Shown here one piece after another: positions 1 through 9,315 of a DNA stretch of 64,000 nt; the stretch's first letter is position 1; each line of letters begins with the position of its first letter. The position numbers and the translations under genes were made by a program. The notes beneath the pieces are model-generated. The model searched no databases and was not told where the DNA came from. It saw only the letters and a program-made list of their open reading frames with translations. Source of the DNA: Photobacterium jeanii (GTDB taxonomy: Bacteria; Pseudomonadota; Gammaproteobacteria; Enterobacterales; Vibrionaceae); assembly GCF_001650345.1 (NCBI RefSeq), contig NZ_LVHF01000012.1, positions 868,001-932,000 on the forward strand, written 5' to 3'.

Positions 1-1270
1 GGCTTGCCAGCTTATCAAAGTAGTCTGGGAAGGTTTTAGAGGTACATTTTGGATCGTTAATCGTTACAGGCGTATCACTAAGTGCCACCAGCGAGAAACA
101 CATCGCCATACGGTGGTCATCGTAAGTATCGATAGCTGCATGGTTTAATTGCTGAGGCGGTGTAATCGTAATGTAGTCTTCACCTTCATCTACTTCAGCC
201 CCAACCTTACGTAGCTCAGTTGCCATTGCCGCTAAACGGTCTGTCTCTTTTACGCGCCAGTTGTACACATTACGAATCGATGTGGTGCCTTTAGCAAAGA
301 GTGCTGCTGTTGCGATTGTCATGGCAGCATCAGGAATATGGTTAAAATCAAGGTCAACCGCATTTAACTCACCACGGCGAGCAATTACATAGTCATCGCC
401 CCACTCGATTTCAGCACCCATAGCAGCTAATGCGTCAGCAAATTGAACATCACCTTGAATGCTCTTTTTACCAATACCCGTCACTTTAACTTCCCCGCCT
501 TTAATGGCAGCAGCCGCTAAAAAGTAAGACGCTGATGACGCATCACCTTCGACCAAAAAGTCACCCGGTGTTTGATAAGTTTGGCCTGCAGGAACAACAA
601 ATTCTTGGTAATCACGGTTTTCAACCGTCACCCCAAACTGCGCCATAATGTGCAGGGTAATATCGATATAAGGTTTAGATACTAGCTCACCCTTAATACA
701 GATCACGGTATCTTGCTTCGCCAAAGGCGCAGCCATCAAAAATGCGGTTAAAAACTGGCTTGAAATCGAACCATCAATTTCCACTTCCCCACCATTAAGA
801 CCTGTACCTTTAATTGCAAGTGGTGGATAGTTTTCATTTTCTAAGTACGTCACTTCAGCACCCGCAGTACGAAGTGCATCCACAAGGTGACCGATTGGGC
901 GCTCTTTCATTCGTGGTTCGCCTGTGAGTACAAACTCGCCACGACCAAGACACAACGCTGCAGCTAAAGGGCGCATCGCTGTACCAGCATTGCCTAAATA
1001 GAGCTCTAATGCGTGTTCCGGCTCGAAAGCACGACCTAAACCGTTTACAACACACTCAGTTTTATCTTCTGATAATTCGAACTCAACGCCTAACTGCTCA
1101 AGTGCTTTTAACATGTGACGAATATCGTCACTATCAAGCAAATTAGTCAGTCGAGTTTGTCCCTGTGCTAACGCTGCCAACAACAGGGCACGGTTTGAAA
1201 CACTTTTTGAACCCGGCAGGTTCACTACACCATCAATCTGTTGAATTGGCTGTAACGTTAAACTGTCCAT
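1..1270 (-). CDS. aroA: EPSP synthase (3-phosphoshikimate 1-carboxyvinyltransferase), cut by window edge
   Basis: Sixth step of the shikimate pathway: it transfers enolpyruvate from PEP to shikimate-3-phosphate in the cytoplasm. The protein starts MDSLTLQPI and has the family N-terminal motif [16 protein letters not shown], in which the lysine and the following serine contact substrate. It ends in the window at [18 protein letters not shown], which aligns with the last residues of E. coli AroA, so only about five residues plus the stop are missing beyond base 1. An AAGGGATCA stretch precedes the ATG. This is the usual gammaproteobacterial serC/aroA neighbourhood, but serC lies downstream here, with two small genes between. 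Identification is from remembered family sequence. Confidence 0.95.
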   Translation of the reverse strand, partial: MDSLTLQPIQQIDGVVNLPGSKSVSNRALLLAALAQGQTRLTNLLDSDDIRHMLKALEQLGVEFELSEDKTECVVNGLGRAFEPEHALELYLGNAGTAMRPLAAALCLGRGEFVLTGEPRMKERPIGHLVDALRTAGAEVTYLENENYPPLAIKGTGLNGGEVEIDGSISSQFLTAFLMAAPLAKQDTVICIKGELVSKPYIDITLHIMAQFGVTVENRDYQEFVVPAGQTYQTPGDFLVEGDASSASYFLAAAAIKGGEVKVTGIGKKSIQGDVQFADALAAMGAEIEWGDDYVIARRGELNAVDLDFNHIPDAAMTIATAALFAKGTTSIRNVYNWRVKETDRLAAMATELRKVGAEVDEGEDYITITPPQQLNHAAIDTYDDHRMAMCFSLVALSDTPVTINDPKCTSKTFPDYFDKLAS

Positions 1271-1477
1271 TGATCCCTTTGTCATCCAAATTTTTCACGT
1301 TTTTGCAGATTAGCGAATAACGGGAGCAGATACCAGTGTCGATTTCGACCAAATTTTTTTGAACGAAATATCACAAAAATAGTTCTGTTAAGGCTCTCGT
1401 TTTTATTTATGATAACTATCAGGAACTTCATCCACTCTGTCGCAATCCGGCAGTGGCAACTTATACAGGCGACACAC

Positions 1478-1906
1478 ATGGCAACAGAAACCCCGAAAGT
1501 TGGCATTGGTATCATCTTGGTTAATGACCAAGGTAAGGTACTGATTGGTAAACGTAAAAACAGTCACTCACCTTACTATTCTATTCCAGGCGGACATCTT
1601 GAGATCGGTGAGTCGTTTGAGCAATGCGCCATCCGTGAGATGGAAGAAGAAACAGGTATAACCATCCATAACCCGCAAGTTATTGCCGTTACTAATAATT
1701 TAAAAACTTACCGTGAGTCAGGGCTGCATTACATCAGCGTTGCTTTATTAGCAACAGATTACAATGGTGAGCCACAACTTAATGAACCAGACAAATGCGA
1801 TGGTTGGCTATGGGCTGATCCTAACAACCTCCCTCAGCCTCATTTTGATGCCAGCGAGCAGTCTATTAACTGTTACTTATCCAACGCGATCAGCCTGTGC
1901 TCCTAA
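1478..1906 (+). CDS. NUDIX hydrolase, NUDT15/MutT-like
   Basis: A 142-residue cytoplasmic NUDIX hydrolase, predicted to cleave a nucleoside diphosphate linked to another moiety (NTP sanitising is the likeliest role). The complete NUDIX box G-x5-E-x7-RE-x2-EE-xG runs from GGHLEIGE to REMEEETG, about residues 42-65. The beginning (VGIGIILVNDQGKVLIGKRK) and the SIPGGHLEIGE spacing resemble the NUDT15 type. The open frame extends upstream to 1409, but the ATG at 1478, with AGGCGA just before it, gives the normal family length and removes a non-conserved leader. It is divergent from aroA. The substrate cannot be told from sequence. Confidence 0.85.
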   Translation: MATETPKVGIGIILVNDQGKVLIGKRKNSHSPYYSIPGGHLEIGESFEQCAIREMEEETGITIHNPQVIAVTNNLKTYRESGLHYISVALLATDYNGEPQLNEPDKCDGWLWADPNNLPQPHFDASEQSINCYLSNAISLCS

Positions 1907-1999
1907 GTCTTTAAGCTCTTAAACATTCAGGCTTCTGAATATCAAGGCTACTCATTAACACATATAGTTCGCTAACCGCGACTAAGCATTATAGATAAG

Positions 2000-2455
2000 A
2001 TGACAACTGCCATTAATTACCATACTCGTCTCGCAACTGACGACGACTATGAATTTCTATTTGAACTTAAAAAGCAGGCGGAATACGAGCCGATTAAAGC
2101 AGTTTTTGGCTGGGATGAAACGGTTCAGCGCCGTATTCATGCTGAAGAATGGTTTGAAGAGCGTCCTTGGATTATCGAACAAAATGGCGTTCGGATCGGC
2201 AGTTTCTTAATTCAAGATCAAGGCGAACATTTCTACTTTTGTCGCTTTTTCATTTTGCCCGCTTATCAGGGGAAAGGGATTGGTAGTGCTATTTTACACC
2301 ACGCTATTGCTCGCGCTAAAAAGGCACAAAAACCCATTACATTAAGCTACCTTCAGGGAAACCGTGTGGGTGAACTTTATCTGCGTCACGGCTTTGTTCA
2401 CACAGGTGAAGATAAGCTGTTTGTCTACATGTCCTATCCTCTAGTCATTGACTAA
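2000..2455 (+). CDS. GNAT family N-acetyltransferase
   Basis: A 151-residue single-domain GNAT enzyme that should transfer an acetyl group from acetyl-CoA to an unknown amine. Motif A with the CoA pyrophosphate loop is visible as FFILPAYQGKGIGSAIL (residues about 90-106; Q/R-x2-G-x-G form). A C-terminal YLRHGF segment fits motif B. No signal peptide or membrane segment is seen. The gene follows the NUDIX gene after about 90 bases and ends at a strong hairpin shared with convergent serC. The substrate is not recognisable. Confidence 0.85.
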   Translation: MTTAINYHTRLATDDDYEFLFELKKQAEYEPIKAVFGWDETVQRRIHAEEWFEERPWIIEQNGVRIGSFLIQDQGEHFYFCRFFILPAYQGKGIGSAILHHAIARAKKAQKPITLSYLQGNRVGELYLRHGFVHTGEDKLFVYMSYPLVID

Positions 2456-2461
2456 AGAAAC

Positions 2462-2489
2462 AAAAAACGGCTTTCCGAAGAAAGCCGTT
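2462..2489 (-). terminator. Rho-independent terminator of serC (convergent with the GNAT gene)
   Basis: A perfect 10-bp stem AACGGCTTTC/GAAAGCCGTT (2466-2475 and 2480-2489) encloses a CGAA loop. Six A residues at 2462-2467 form a U-tract when read on the minus strand, so it mainly ends serC transcripts. Confidence 0.85.
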
Positions 2490-2526
2490 ATACGTCAGGT
2501 ATGAATCTTTACAGTTAATATGCCGA

Positions 2527-3609
2527 TCAAGCGTGTTGCTGTTCAAACGCCGCCATAAAGTTAACAAGCGCTTGCACACCTTCAATTGGCATTGCGTTGT
2601 AAATAGAGGCACGCATACCACCAACCGCACGGTGCCCTTTCAATGCCACTAACCCAGCTGCTTTGGCTTGCTCAAGGAACAAAGCATCAAGCTCTGGGTT
2701 CTTCAGTTGAAACGGTACGTTCATCAAGGAGCGGTTATCGCTGTGGACTTCATTACGGTAAAAATCAGAACTATCGATGAAGTCATAGAGCACCTTGGCT
2801 TTCGCTTCATTACGTTGCTGCATTTCTGCCACACCACCAATGCTTTTCAGCCATTTGAAGACTTCGCCAGCCAAATACCAAGCAAAGGTCGGCGGGGTAT
2901 TAAACATCGATTCTTTATCCACCAGCACGGAATAATCCAAGATGCTTGGTAGGATCTGCTTGGCTTTACCCAATAAGTCATCACGAACGATAACCACAGT
3001 TAACCCTGCTGGACCAATATTCTTTTGTGCGCCCGCGTAAATCACACCATATTTCGAAATATCAATTTCACGCGACAAGATAGTAGATGACATATCAGCG
3101 ACGATTGGCTTGTCTGTTTGCGGTAAATCGCGAATTTCGATCCCGTCGATGGTTTCATTCGGGCAGAAATGCACGTAAGCCGCGTCATCCGACAGTGACC
3201 ACTCTGAAGCAGGTATGATCGCTTTCTTACCGTCACGCTCACAAGTAATATCCACCACATTCGGTGCACAGTACTTCTTCGCTTCTTCAACCGCGCTGTG
3301 TGCCCAGTAGCCACCATCCATGTAATCGGCAGTATCGCTATCACCTAATAGGTTCATAGGTACTGCTGCAAACTGACCACGAGCGCCACCGTGACAAAAC
3401 AGCACATGGTAGTTGTCTGGGATGGATAACAACTCGCGTAAATCTTTCTCGGATTGCTCAGCGACCGCAATAAAATCTTGGCTGCGGTGGCTAATTTCCA
3501 TCACAGATGTACCTAAGCCATTCCAATTAACCAGTTCGTCCTGAACTTTACTTAAGACTTCCGCCGGAATCATCGCCGGTCCCGCACAAAAGTTATAGAC
3601 TTTTTCCAT
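2527..3609 (-). CDS. serC: Phosphoserine aminotransferase
   Basis: A 360-residue PLP enzyme that converts 3-phosphohydroxypyruvate to phosphoserine with glutamate; it serves serine and pyridoxal phosphate synthesis. It begins [15 protein letters not shown], matching the family start (NFSSGPAMLP in E. coli). The PLP-binding lysine lies in [11 protein letters not shown], and the C terminus has [11 protein letters not shown] for phosphate contact. The open frame extends 18 codons upstream, but the ATG at 3609, preceded by GGAGCAAG, fits the family length. It lies between gyrA and the convergent GNAT gene. In enterobacteria serC and aroA are co-transcribed; here a two-gene insertion on the opposite strand separates them. 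Confidence 0.97.
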   Translation of the reverse strand: MEKVYNFCAGPAMIPAEVLSKVQDELVNWNGLGTSVMEISHRSQDFIAVAEQSEKDLRELLSIPDNYHVLFCHGGARGQFAAVPMNLLGDSDTADYMDGGYWAHSAVEEAKKYCAPNVVDITCERDGKKAIIPASEWSLSDDAAYVHFCPNETIDGIEIRDLPQTDKPIVADMSSTILSREIDISKYGVIYAGAQKNIGPAGLTVVIVRDDLLGKAKQILPSILDYSVLVDKESMFNTPPTFAWYLAGEVFKWLKSIGGVAEMQQRNEAKAKVLYDFIDSSDFYRNEVHSDNRSLMNVPFQLKNPELDALFLEQAKAAGLVALKGHRAVGGMRASIYNAMPIEGVQALVNFMAAFEQQHA

Positions 3610-3824
3610 GATGAAAAACTTGCTCCTGCTTTCAAAAAGGGTTGTAGCCATTTGCATACACAAACTCGCTTATGCAAATGGATATAACCCATAAACTAAT
3701 AACTGCCCACTTTCTTTTCGCAAAGTGAGCTATCAGTTTTACACCTTTGCACCACAACTGAAAAGCCTTCCAACCAACTATTTCTATTTAATCGATTGTT
3801 TTCCCATTTGATTTTCAGCCGGCA

Positions 3825-3854
3825 TAAAAAAACGCAGCCTAGTGGCTGCGCTTT
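3825..3854 (-). terminator. Rho-independent terminator of gyrA
   Basis: The stem CGCAGCC/GGCTGCG (3833-3839 and 3844-3850) has a TAGT loop and an A-run at 3825-3832 that becomes the U-tract on the minus strand. It lies 25 bases past the gyrA stop. Confidence 0.8.
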
Positions 3855-3878
3855 TATTGGATAATCTAACTATGAAGA

Positions 3879-6524
3879 TTACTCTTCGTCAGTTGATTCG
3901 CCTTGTTCTGAATCAGATTCAGGTTGTTGTGGCTGTTGCTCTTGGTTTTCACCGTCAGCAACTTCGCCTTCTACAACTGTTTCGTCAAGCTCAACTTCTT
4001 CAGGCTCATCGATACGTTGTAGACCTACAACCAATTCACCTTCAGATGTACGGATCAGTGTCACACCCTGAGTATTACGGCCAACTCGGCTCACCTCAGC
4101 AACGCGTGTACGTACAAGCGTACCGCCGTTGGTGATCATCATGATCTCGTCGCCTTCTTCAGTTTGAACAGCACCAACAACTTTACCGTTACGCTCAGAG
4201 ACTTTGATCGATACAACACCTTGTGTTGCACGGCTCTTCGCAGGGTATTCTTCTAGTGAAGTACGCTTACCGTAACCATTTTCAGTTACTGTTAGTACAT
4301 CACCTTCGTTGTGCGGAACAATCAGAGAAACAACTTTATCGTTCTCAGCCAGTTTCATACCACGTACACCAGCAGCGGTACGACCCATGCCACGAACTTG
4401 TTCTTCAGAGAAGCGTACTACTTTACCTTCTTGAGAGAACAGCATGATGTTGTCATTACCTTCAGTGATATCAACACCGATCAGTGAGTCACCTTCGCGT
4501 AGGTTTACAGCAATAATACCTGCACTACGAGGACGGCTAAAGTCAGTTAGCGGCGTCTTCTTAACAGTACCATCAGCAGTTGCCATAAAGATGAACTTAT
4601 CATCCGCGTATTCTTTCACCGGAAGAATAGCTGTAATACGCTCGTCTTCTTCTAGTGGCAGAATGTTCACAATCGGCTTACCACGAGCAGTACGGCTAGC
4701 TAATGGTAGCTGGTACACTTTCAGCCAGTACATACGACCGCGGCTTGAGAAACATAGAATCGTGTCGTGAGTATTAGCAACTAGCAGACGCTCGATGAAG
4801 TCTTCTTCCTTCATACGCGTTGCCGCTTTACCTTTACCACCACGACGCTGAGCTTCGTAGTCACTCAATACTTGGTATTTAACGTAACCTTCGTGAGATA
4901 GAGTTACAACAACATCTTCTTGGGTAATCAAATCTTCCATGTCGATGTCGTGGCTTGCAGCCGTGATTTCAGTGCGGCGTGGATCGTTAAATTGTTCTTT
5001 AACTTCTTCCAGCTCTTCACGGATCACTTCCATCAAGCGCTCTGAGCTTGCAAGAATGTGCATTAGCTCAGCAATCACATCAAGTAGGCCCTTGTACTCG
5101 TCAAGGATCTTCTCGTGCTCTAGACCTGTTAGCTTGTGTAGACGTAGGTCAAGAATTGCCTGAGCTTGTTGCTCAGTCAGGAAGTATTGACCATCACGAA
5201 TACCGTACTGTGGCTCTAGCCATTCAGGACGTGCTGCATCTGTACCTGCACGCTCTAGCATTGCCGATACGTTGCCTAGATCCCAACCACGTGCAATCAA
5301 ACCTGCACGAGCTTCAGCTGGCGTAGGTGCTTGCTTGATCAGTTCGATGATTTCATCGATGTTCGCTAGCGCCAGTGCCAAACCTTCAAGGATATGAGCA
5401 CGTTCACGCGCTTTGCGTAGTTCGTAAATTGTACGACGAGTTACAACTTCACGACGGTGGTTTACAAAACACTTCAACGTTTCTTTTAGGTTGAATAGTT
5501 TTGGCTGACCGTGGTCTAGCGCAACCATGTTGATACCGAACGTTGTTTGAAGCTGAGTTTGCGAGTAAAGGTTATTCAGAATAACTTCACCCACTGCATC
5601 ACGCTTACATTCGATAACAATACGCATACCATCTTTGTCAGATTCATCGCGTAGTGCACTGATGCCTTCAACTTTCTTATCTTTAACAAGCTCAGCGATC
5701 TTTTCAATCAGACGCGCTTTGTTCACTTGGTAAGGAATTTCAGTCACAACAATGGTTTCTTTACCATTCTTGTCGGCTTCAATTTCAGCTTTGGCACGCA
5801 TGTAAACTTTACCGCGGCCAGTTTTGTATGCATCAACGATACCTTTGCGGCCGTTGATAAGTGCAGCTGTTGGGAAATCTGGGCCAGGAATGTATTCCAT
5901 TAGCTGATCGATCGTGATGTCTTCATTCTCGATATATGCCAGACAGCCATCGATCACTTCACCCAGGTTATGCGGCGGGATGTTCGTTGCCATACCCACG
6001 GCGATACCCGATGAACCGTTCACTAGTAAGTTTGGAATCTTAGTAGGAAGAACGGCTGGGATCTGCTCTGTACCATCGTAGTTAGGTACATAATCAACAG
6101 TTTCTTTGTCTAAATCTGCCAAAAGTTCGTGAGCGATTTTCGCCATACGAATTTCGGTGTAACGCATTGCCGCTGCAGAGTCACCATCGACTGAACCGAA
6201 GTTACCCTGACCATCTACTAGCATGTAGCGTAGTGAGAATGGCTGCGCCATACGTACGATGGTGTCGTATACCGCGCTATCACCGTGTGGGTGATATTTA
6301 CCGATTACGTCACCTACCACACGGGCAGATTTTTTATATGCTTTATTCCAGTCATTGCCTAGTACATTCATCGCGAATAATACGCGACGGTGCACAGGCT
6401 TTAGGCCATCACGCACATCCGGAAGAGCACGACCAACGATAACTGACATCGCATAGTCGAGGTATGAGCCTTTCAGCTCCTCTTCAATATTTACGGGCGT
6501 GATCTCTTTTGCAAGATCGCTCAT
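3879..6524 (-). CDS. gyrA: DNA gyrase subunit A
   Basis: The breakage-reunion subunit of DNA gyrase (A2B2), which introduces negative supercoils. It has 881 residues, close to the gammaproteobacterial norm. The active-site tyrosine is Tyr122 in [10 protein letters not shown]. The quinolone-resistance region reads [18 protein letters not shown] and keeps the susceptible-type Ser83 and Asp87. The GyrA box QRRGGKG opens the C-terminal DNA-wrapping beta-pinwheel, and the protein ends in a Glu/Asp/Gln-rich acidic tail typical of gammaproteobacterial GyrA. It is divergent from ubiG, as in E. coli, with about 0.9 kb between them. Confidence 0.98.
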   Translation of the reverse strand: MSDLAKEITPVNIEEELKGSYLDYAMSVIVGRALPDVRDGLKPVHRRVLFAMNVLGNDWNKAYKKSARVVGDVIGKYHPHGDSAVYDTIVRMAQPFSLRYMLVDGQGNFGSVDGDSAAAMRYTEIRMAKIAHELLADLDKETVDYVPNYDGTEQIPAVLPTKIPNLLVNGSSGIAVGMATNIPPHNLGEVIDGCLAYIENEDITIDQLMEYIPGPDFPTAALINGRKGIVDAYKTGRGKVYMRAKAEIEADKNGKETIVVTEIPYQVNKARLIEKIAELVKDKKVEGISALRDESDKDGMRIVIECKRDAVGEVILNNLYSQTQLQTTFGINMVALDHGQPKLFNLKETLKCFVNHRREVVTRRTIYELRKARERAHILEGLALALANIDEIIELIKQAPTPAEARAGLIARGWDLGNVSAMLERAGTDAARPEWLEPQYGIRDGQYFLTEQQAQAILDLRLHKLTGLEHEKILDEYKGLLDVIAELMHILASSERLMEVIREELEEVKEQFNDPRRTEITAASHDIDMEDLITQEDVVVTLSHEGYVKYQVLSDYEAQRRGGKGKAATRMKEEDFIERLLVANTHDTILCFSSRGRMYWLKVYQLPLASRTARGKPIVNILPLEEDERITAILPVKEYADDKFIFMATADGTVKKTPLTDFSRPRSAGIIAVNLREGDSLIGVDITEGNDNIMLFSQEGKVVRFSEEQVRGMGRTAAGVRGMKLAENDKVVSLIVPHNEGDVLTVTENGYGKRTSLEEYPAKSRATQGVVSIKVSERNGKVVGAVQTEEGDEIMMITNGGTLVRTRVAEVSRVGRNTQGVTLIRTSEGELVVGLQRIDEPEEVELDETVVEGEVADGENQEQQPQQPESDSEQGESTDEE

Positions 6525-6998
6525 TGAGCCAATATCCCTCAGGTAATTTCTGTCGTATTTCTATACGTGCAAGGTGCGAGAATATAGCATATTTCGATAA
6601 AAATAGGCATACCTTTCGCAGCTTATGTTGTGAGTAATTACTCGGTTCTGCCAAAAATAGACAACAAAATCGAATACATTTGTCTTCACGACATCCATAG
6701 GACGCAAATTACGACTTCACATAACAGCAATATAAAAGAAAGTGCTACCAATTGTAAAACTTGAACCTGCTCGCTTTTTATACAAATAACACAGACTTAA
6801 CAGCAAATTAGCAATAAAAATCCGATCCTAGTCACCTTGCAAAAAATTATCCAAAGTAAAATCAACTTAGCAATATCAAACAAGGTGAATAAACCGCTAT
6901 CGCATTAGCCTAGCGCCATTGCCTTAGCTTCGCTGGTATCGCGCCTTTCTGGTACTGCTTGCACCATCGTACTTTTCATATGGATATGCGAGGTTGTT
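6525..6998. other. Intergenic region upstream of gyrA
   Basis: AT-rich region holding the gyrA promoter. A TATATT on the minus strand (6581-6586) is a plausible -10, without a good -35. No convincing gene is seen; a minus-strand open frame at 6905-7156 looks accidental. Confidence 0.4.
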
Positions 6999-7145
6999 AT
7001 GTTTGGATCAGTGATCAACACACTTGGGCTATGCATTATTGGTGGCAAATACATTTTGATGCTCATTCTTGCTGCTATGACGGTTTTTTCAGGTTCTATA
7101 AACCCTGACGCCCTTTCGTTCGCTATCACAGAGATTTCACAGTGA
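6999..7145 (+). CDS. Possible 48-residue small hydrophobic protein
   Basis: A short frame starting MFGSVINTLGLCIIGGKY with one likely membrane segment (about residues 6-32, rich in I, L, M, G and A). A GAGG sequence sits five bases before the ATG. A hairpin with GGGGAAG/CTTCCCC arms (about 7161-7185) follows the stop and could end the transcript, though it lacks a good T-run. I do not recognise a family. It could be a real small membrane protein between gyrA and ubiG or a chance frame; the ribosome-binding site, composition and hairpin are the only support. Confidence 0.3.
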   Translation: MFGSVINTLGLCIIGGKYILMLILAAMTVFSGSINPDALSFAITEISQ

Positions 7146-7371
7146 TAGCTCTCCACTTAACGGGGAAGCATGCCTAACACTTCCCCATATAACCTTTTCA
7201 GCCAACTAATTCCTCTTCGCCACTAGCTCTTCCCTCTCCGCTTTGCCAAGCAGAACAATTAAGAAAACAGCTAATTTTTGTTTTCGATTGAATCATTACA
7301 GCAGTTATTCAACACTTTACCGATGAAAGCGAATGAAAACAGGGCAAATCACTGTTCAAGTAGGGATAACT

Positions 7372-7400
7372 ATTTCAAGTCACTGCCAATTAGCTATAAT
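7372..7400 (+). promoter_or_regulatory. Likely ubiG promoter
   Basis: A perfect -10 TATAAT at 7395-7400 with a weak -35 (TTTCAA, about 7373-7378). A transcript starting near 7407 would begin just before the ATGs at 7422 and 7434. This argues against the longer reading frame that opens at 7278. Confidence 0.5.
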
Positions 7401-7421
7401 GCAGCCACCGATTATGGACTA

Positions 7422-8144
7422 ATGGCACGAAGCATGACCAAACCGTTAAATGTCGATCCGGCAGAAATCAGTAAATTTGAAGATATGGCATCACGTTGGT
7501 GGGATCTTGAGGGCGAATTTAAGCCTCTTCACGAAATCAATCCCCTCCGTTTGAACTATGTAATTGATCGCGCTGACGGTTTATTCGGTAAGAAAGTGCT
7601 TGATGTTGGCTGTGGTGGCGGCATTTTAGCCGAAAGCATGGCGGTTGAAGGTGCAAACGTTACGGGCATCGATATGGGTAAAGAGCCGCTAACCGTTGCT
7701 CGCCTACATGCGCTAGAAACCGGCACTAAGGTTGAATATGCACAGTGCACAGCCGAAGAACACGCGGAAGAAAACCCGCAGACTTACGATGTGGTCACTT
7801 GCATGGAAATGCTTGAGCACGTACCGGATCCAGCCTCTGTAATAGCGGCTTGTGCCAAAATGGTAAAACCGGGCGGCCACGTTTTCTTCTCGACCCTGAA
7901 CCGCAATGCTAAATCTTACCTGTTTGCTATTGTGGGCGCAGAGCAACTGCTGAAGATCGTCCCTAAAGGCACGCATGATCACAGCAAGTTTATTCGTCCG
8001 TCTGAATTAATTTCGATGATTGATCAAACGCCGTTGCAAGAGCGCCATATCACAGGTTTGCACTACAACCCGCTGACCAACAACTATTGGTTGGGTAACA
8101 ATGTAGATGTGAACTACATCGTACATACAGTGAAACCTGCATAA
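7422..8144 (+). CDS. ubiG: Ubiquinone biosynthesis O-methyltransferase
   Basis: An SAM-dependent methyltransferase that carries out both O-methylations of ubiquinone synthesis, acting with the soluble Ubi complex at the inner membrane. SAM motif I is [16 protein letters not shown]. The family segments [31 protein letters not shown] and FFSTLNRN are all present, and the end ([17 protein letters not shown]) matches UbiG. The start chosen gives 240 residues, the same as E. coli. The ATG at 7434 (236 residues) is the alternative. The frame continues to 7278, but a TATAAT at 7395 makes that leader untranslated. Divergent from gyrA, as in E. coli. Confidence 0.95.
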   Translation: MARSMTKPLNVDPAEISKFEDMASRWWDLEGEFKPLHEINPLRLNYVIDRADGLFGKKVLDVGCGGGILAESMAVEGANVTGIDMGKEPLTVARLHALETGTKVEYAQCTAEEHAEENPQTYDVVTCMEMLEHVPDPASVIAACAKMVKPGGHVFFSTLNRNAKSYLFAIVGAEQLLKIVPKGTHDHSKFIRPSELISMIDQTPLQERHITGLHYNPLTNNYWLGNNVDVNYIVHTVKPA

Positions 8145-8262
8145 TTCATCAGAATTAAACAACTTATCTGATCACTTAATCTCAGCTAAGTGATCAGATA
8201 CTTTCCCGCCTAAGCCAAATACTCTCTATTCTTATCTATATTGAATTGATAAGGATATTGTC

Positions 8263-8925
8263 ATGCCGCAACCGCTCGATGCAGTACTGTTCGACCTTGA
8301 TGGAACCTTACTCGACACCGCCCCTGATATGGCACGTGCCGCCAATAAGGTGTTAGCAAATCATGGTATTCCTCCCCTTCGTGAACACCAAATCCAAGCC
8401 AATACCAGTTTTGGTGCCAAAGGGTTACTCGAAGCCGGTTTCGATGGCATTCCCGACCACTTAGATTTTACCCAGCTTAGAGCAGAGTTCTTACAGTACT
8501 ACCAACAAGACATCTGCCTCCACACTCGCTTTTACGATGGTGTCGAAGCCTTACTTGAATATTTAGAGCATCATGCGATCCCATGGGGGATCATGACCAA
8601 TAAGCCCGGTTTTCTTACCGACCTTTTGCTGCCTTTCTTTCCGCCACTGCTTAAAGCGCAAGCCATTGTCTGCGGCGATACCCTCAGTAAAGCCAAACCG
8701 CACCCAGAGCCACTTCTGTACGCCAGTGAACTGATCCGAGTCCCTAATCATCGCTGCGCTTATATTGGTGATATTGAAAAAGACATGATGGCCGCCAACG
8801 CCGCCCAGATGGTGGGCTACGTCGCAGGCTGGGGCTATATCGGCGAGCACCACAACCCTGAAGAATGGAACGCTGCTGGAATTTTACCCACCCCGACAGA
8901 TATAGTCTCGCTGTTGCGTAACTGA
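8263..8925 (+). CDS. HAD-IA phosphatase, phosphoglycolate phosphatase / MupP-like
   Basis: A 220-residue haloacid-dehalogenase hydrolase. Motif I is VLFDLDGTLLDT (Asp nucleophile), motif II is GIMTNK, motif III is the lysine in KAKPHPEP, and motif IV is YIGDIEKDM. Position right after ubiG is typical of the Gph-like branch that includes MupP (N-acetylmuramate-6-phosphate phosphatase) in pseudomonads. Whether this protein acts on phosphoglycolate, MurNAc-6-P or something else cannot be told from sequence. AAGGAT lies a few bases before the ATG. The 118-base gap after ubiG leaves co-transcription open. Confidence 0.85.
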   Translation: MPQPLDAVLFDLDGTLLDTAPDMARAANKVLANHGIPPLREHQIQANTSFGAKGLLEAGFDGIPDHLDFTQLRAEFLQYYQQDICLHTRFYDGVEALLEYLEHHAIPWGIMTNKPGFLTDLLLPFFPPLLKAQAIVCGDTLSKAKPHPEPLLYASELIRVPNHRCAYIGDIEKDMMAANAAQMVGYVAGWGYIGEHHNPEEWNAAGILPTPTDIVSLLRN

Positions 8926-9081
8926 AAACCATCAATCCAGCGATTTTTTAGCCAAAAATAAGGTGAAAAGTCGCTGTAATTTCTGCCTAAAAAATCAAGC
9001 AAAAAAAAATATTTTTTTCTTTATTTCATGGCGCCAAATGGTTGCTTTTTTCTTTGTTGTTTAATCATAAGGGGTGATTGA

Positions 9082-9097
9082 GTTAGTAGGTACTAAC
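9082..9097. promoter_or_regulatory. Near-perfect palindrome upstream of nrdA
   Basis: GTTAGTA-GG-TACTAAC, 7-bp arms around two bases. It could be an operator or a small cruciform. No regulator is assigned. It lies 22 bases before the DnaA box. Confidence 0.35.
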
Positions 9098-9118
9098 TAA
9101 TAATTGCCCATCCCCAAC

Positions 9119-9127
9119 TTATCCACA
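9119..9127 (+). promoter_or_regulatory. Consensus DnaA box in the nrdA upstream region
   Basis: TTATCCACA is an exact match to the high-affinity DnaA box. DnaA-ATP is known to control nrdAB in E. coli through boxes of this kind, linking dNTP supply to replication initiation. That it acts the same way here is inference. Confidence 0.65.
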
Positions 9128-9197
9128 GCTGGTGATTTTTTGTCAACTTGCAAAAAGCCCCTATCACCACTATCTTGTAACGCATCTAGCTCAACAC

Positions 9198-9235
9198 CCC
9201 TACATATAGTGTTTTTGCCCAAATACAGATTTGTT
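9198..9235 (+). promoter_or_regulatory. Possible pair of NrdR boxes
   Basis: The stretches TACATATAGTGT (near 9201-9212) and CAAATACAGATTTGTT (9220-9235) resemble the AT-centred ACA..TGT NrdR box, with centres about 22 bp apart (two helical turns). NrdR represses ribonucleotide reductase genes when dATP is plentiful. The match is by eye and imperfect. Confidence 0.4.
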
Positions 9236-9294
9236 ACAAAGATCACATCCTTTAGTAACGAATACATCAAAATTGCAAAAATACCGGGGGACAA

Positions 9295-9315
9295 ATGGAA
9301 TACTGCCAAAAATGA
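9295..9315 (+). CDS. Six-codon upstream ORF overlapping the nrdA start
   Basis: ATG at 9295 encodes MEYCQK and stops at TGA 9313-9315, which overlaps the nrdA ATG (9312) in an ATGA arrangement. A strong purine-rich GGGGGA ribosome-binding sequence (9286-9291) is placed for this mini-ORF, not for nrdA, whose own start has only a weak, distant GGAA. This suggests that nrdA is translated by coupling or re-initiation. Too short to have a family. Confidence 0.5.
   Translation: MEYCQK

Noticed and set aside
6905-7156. 83-codon minus-strand ORF between gyrA and ubiG
   Set aside because: It lies opposite the better-supported small plus-strand frame and has no ribosome-binding site or recognisable sequence.
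7278-7421. Upstream extension of ubiG
   Set aside because: A perfect TATAAT at 7395 lies inside it and UbiG homologues start near residue 49 or 53 of this frame.
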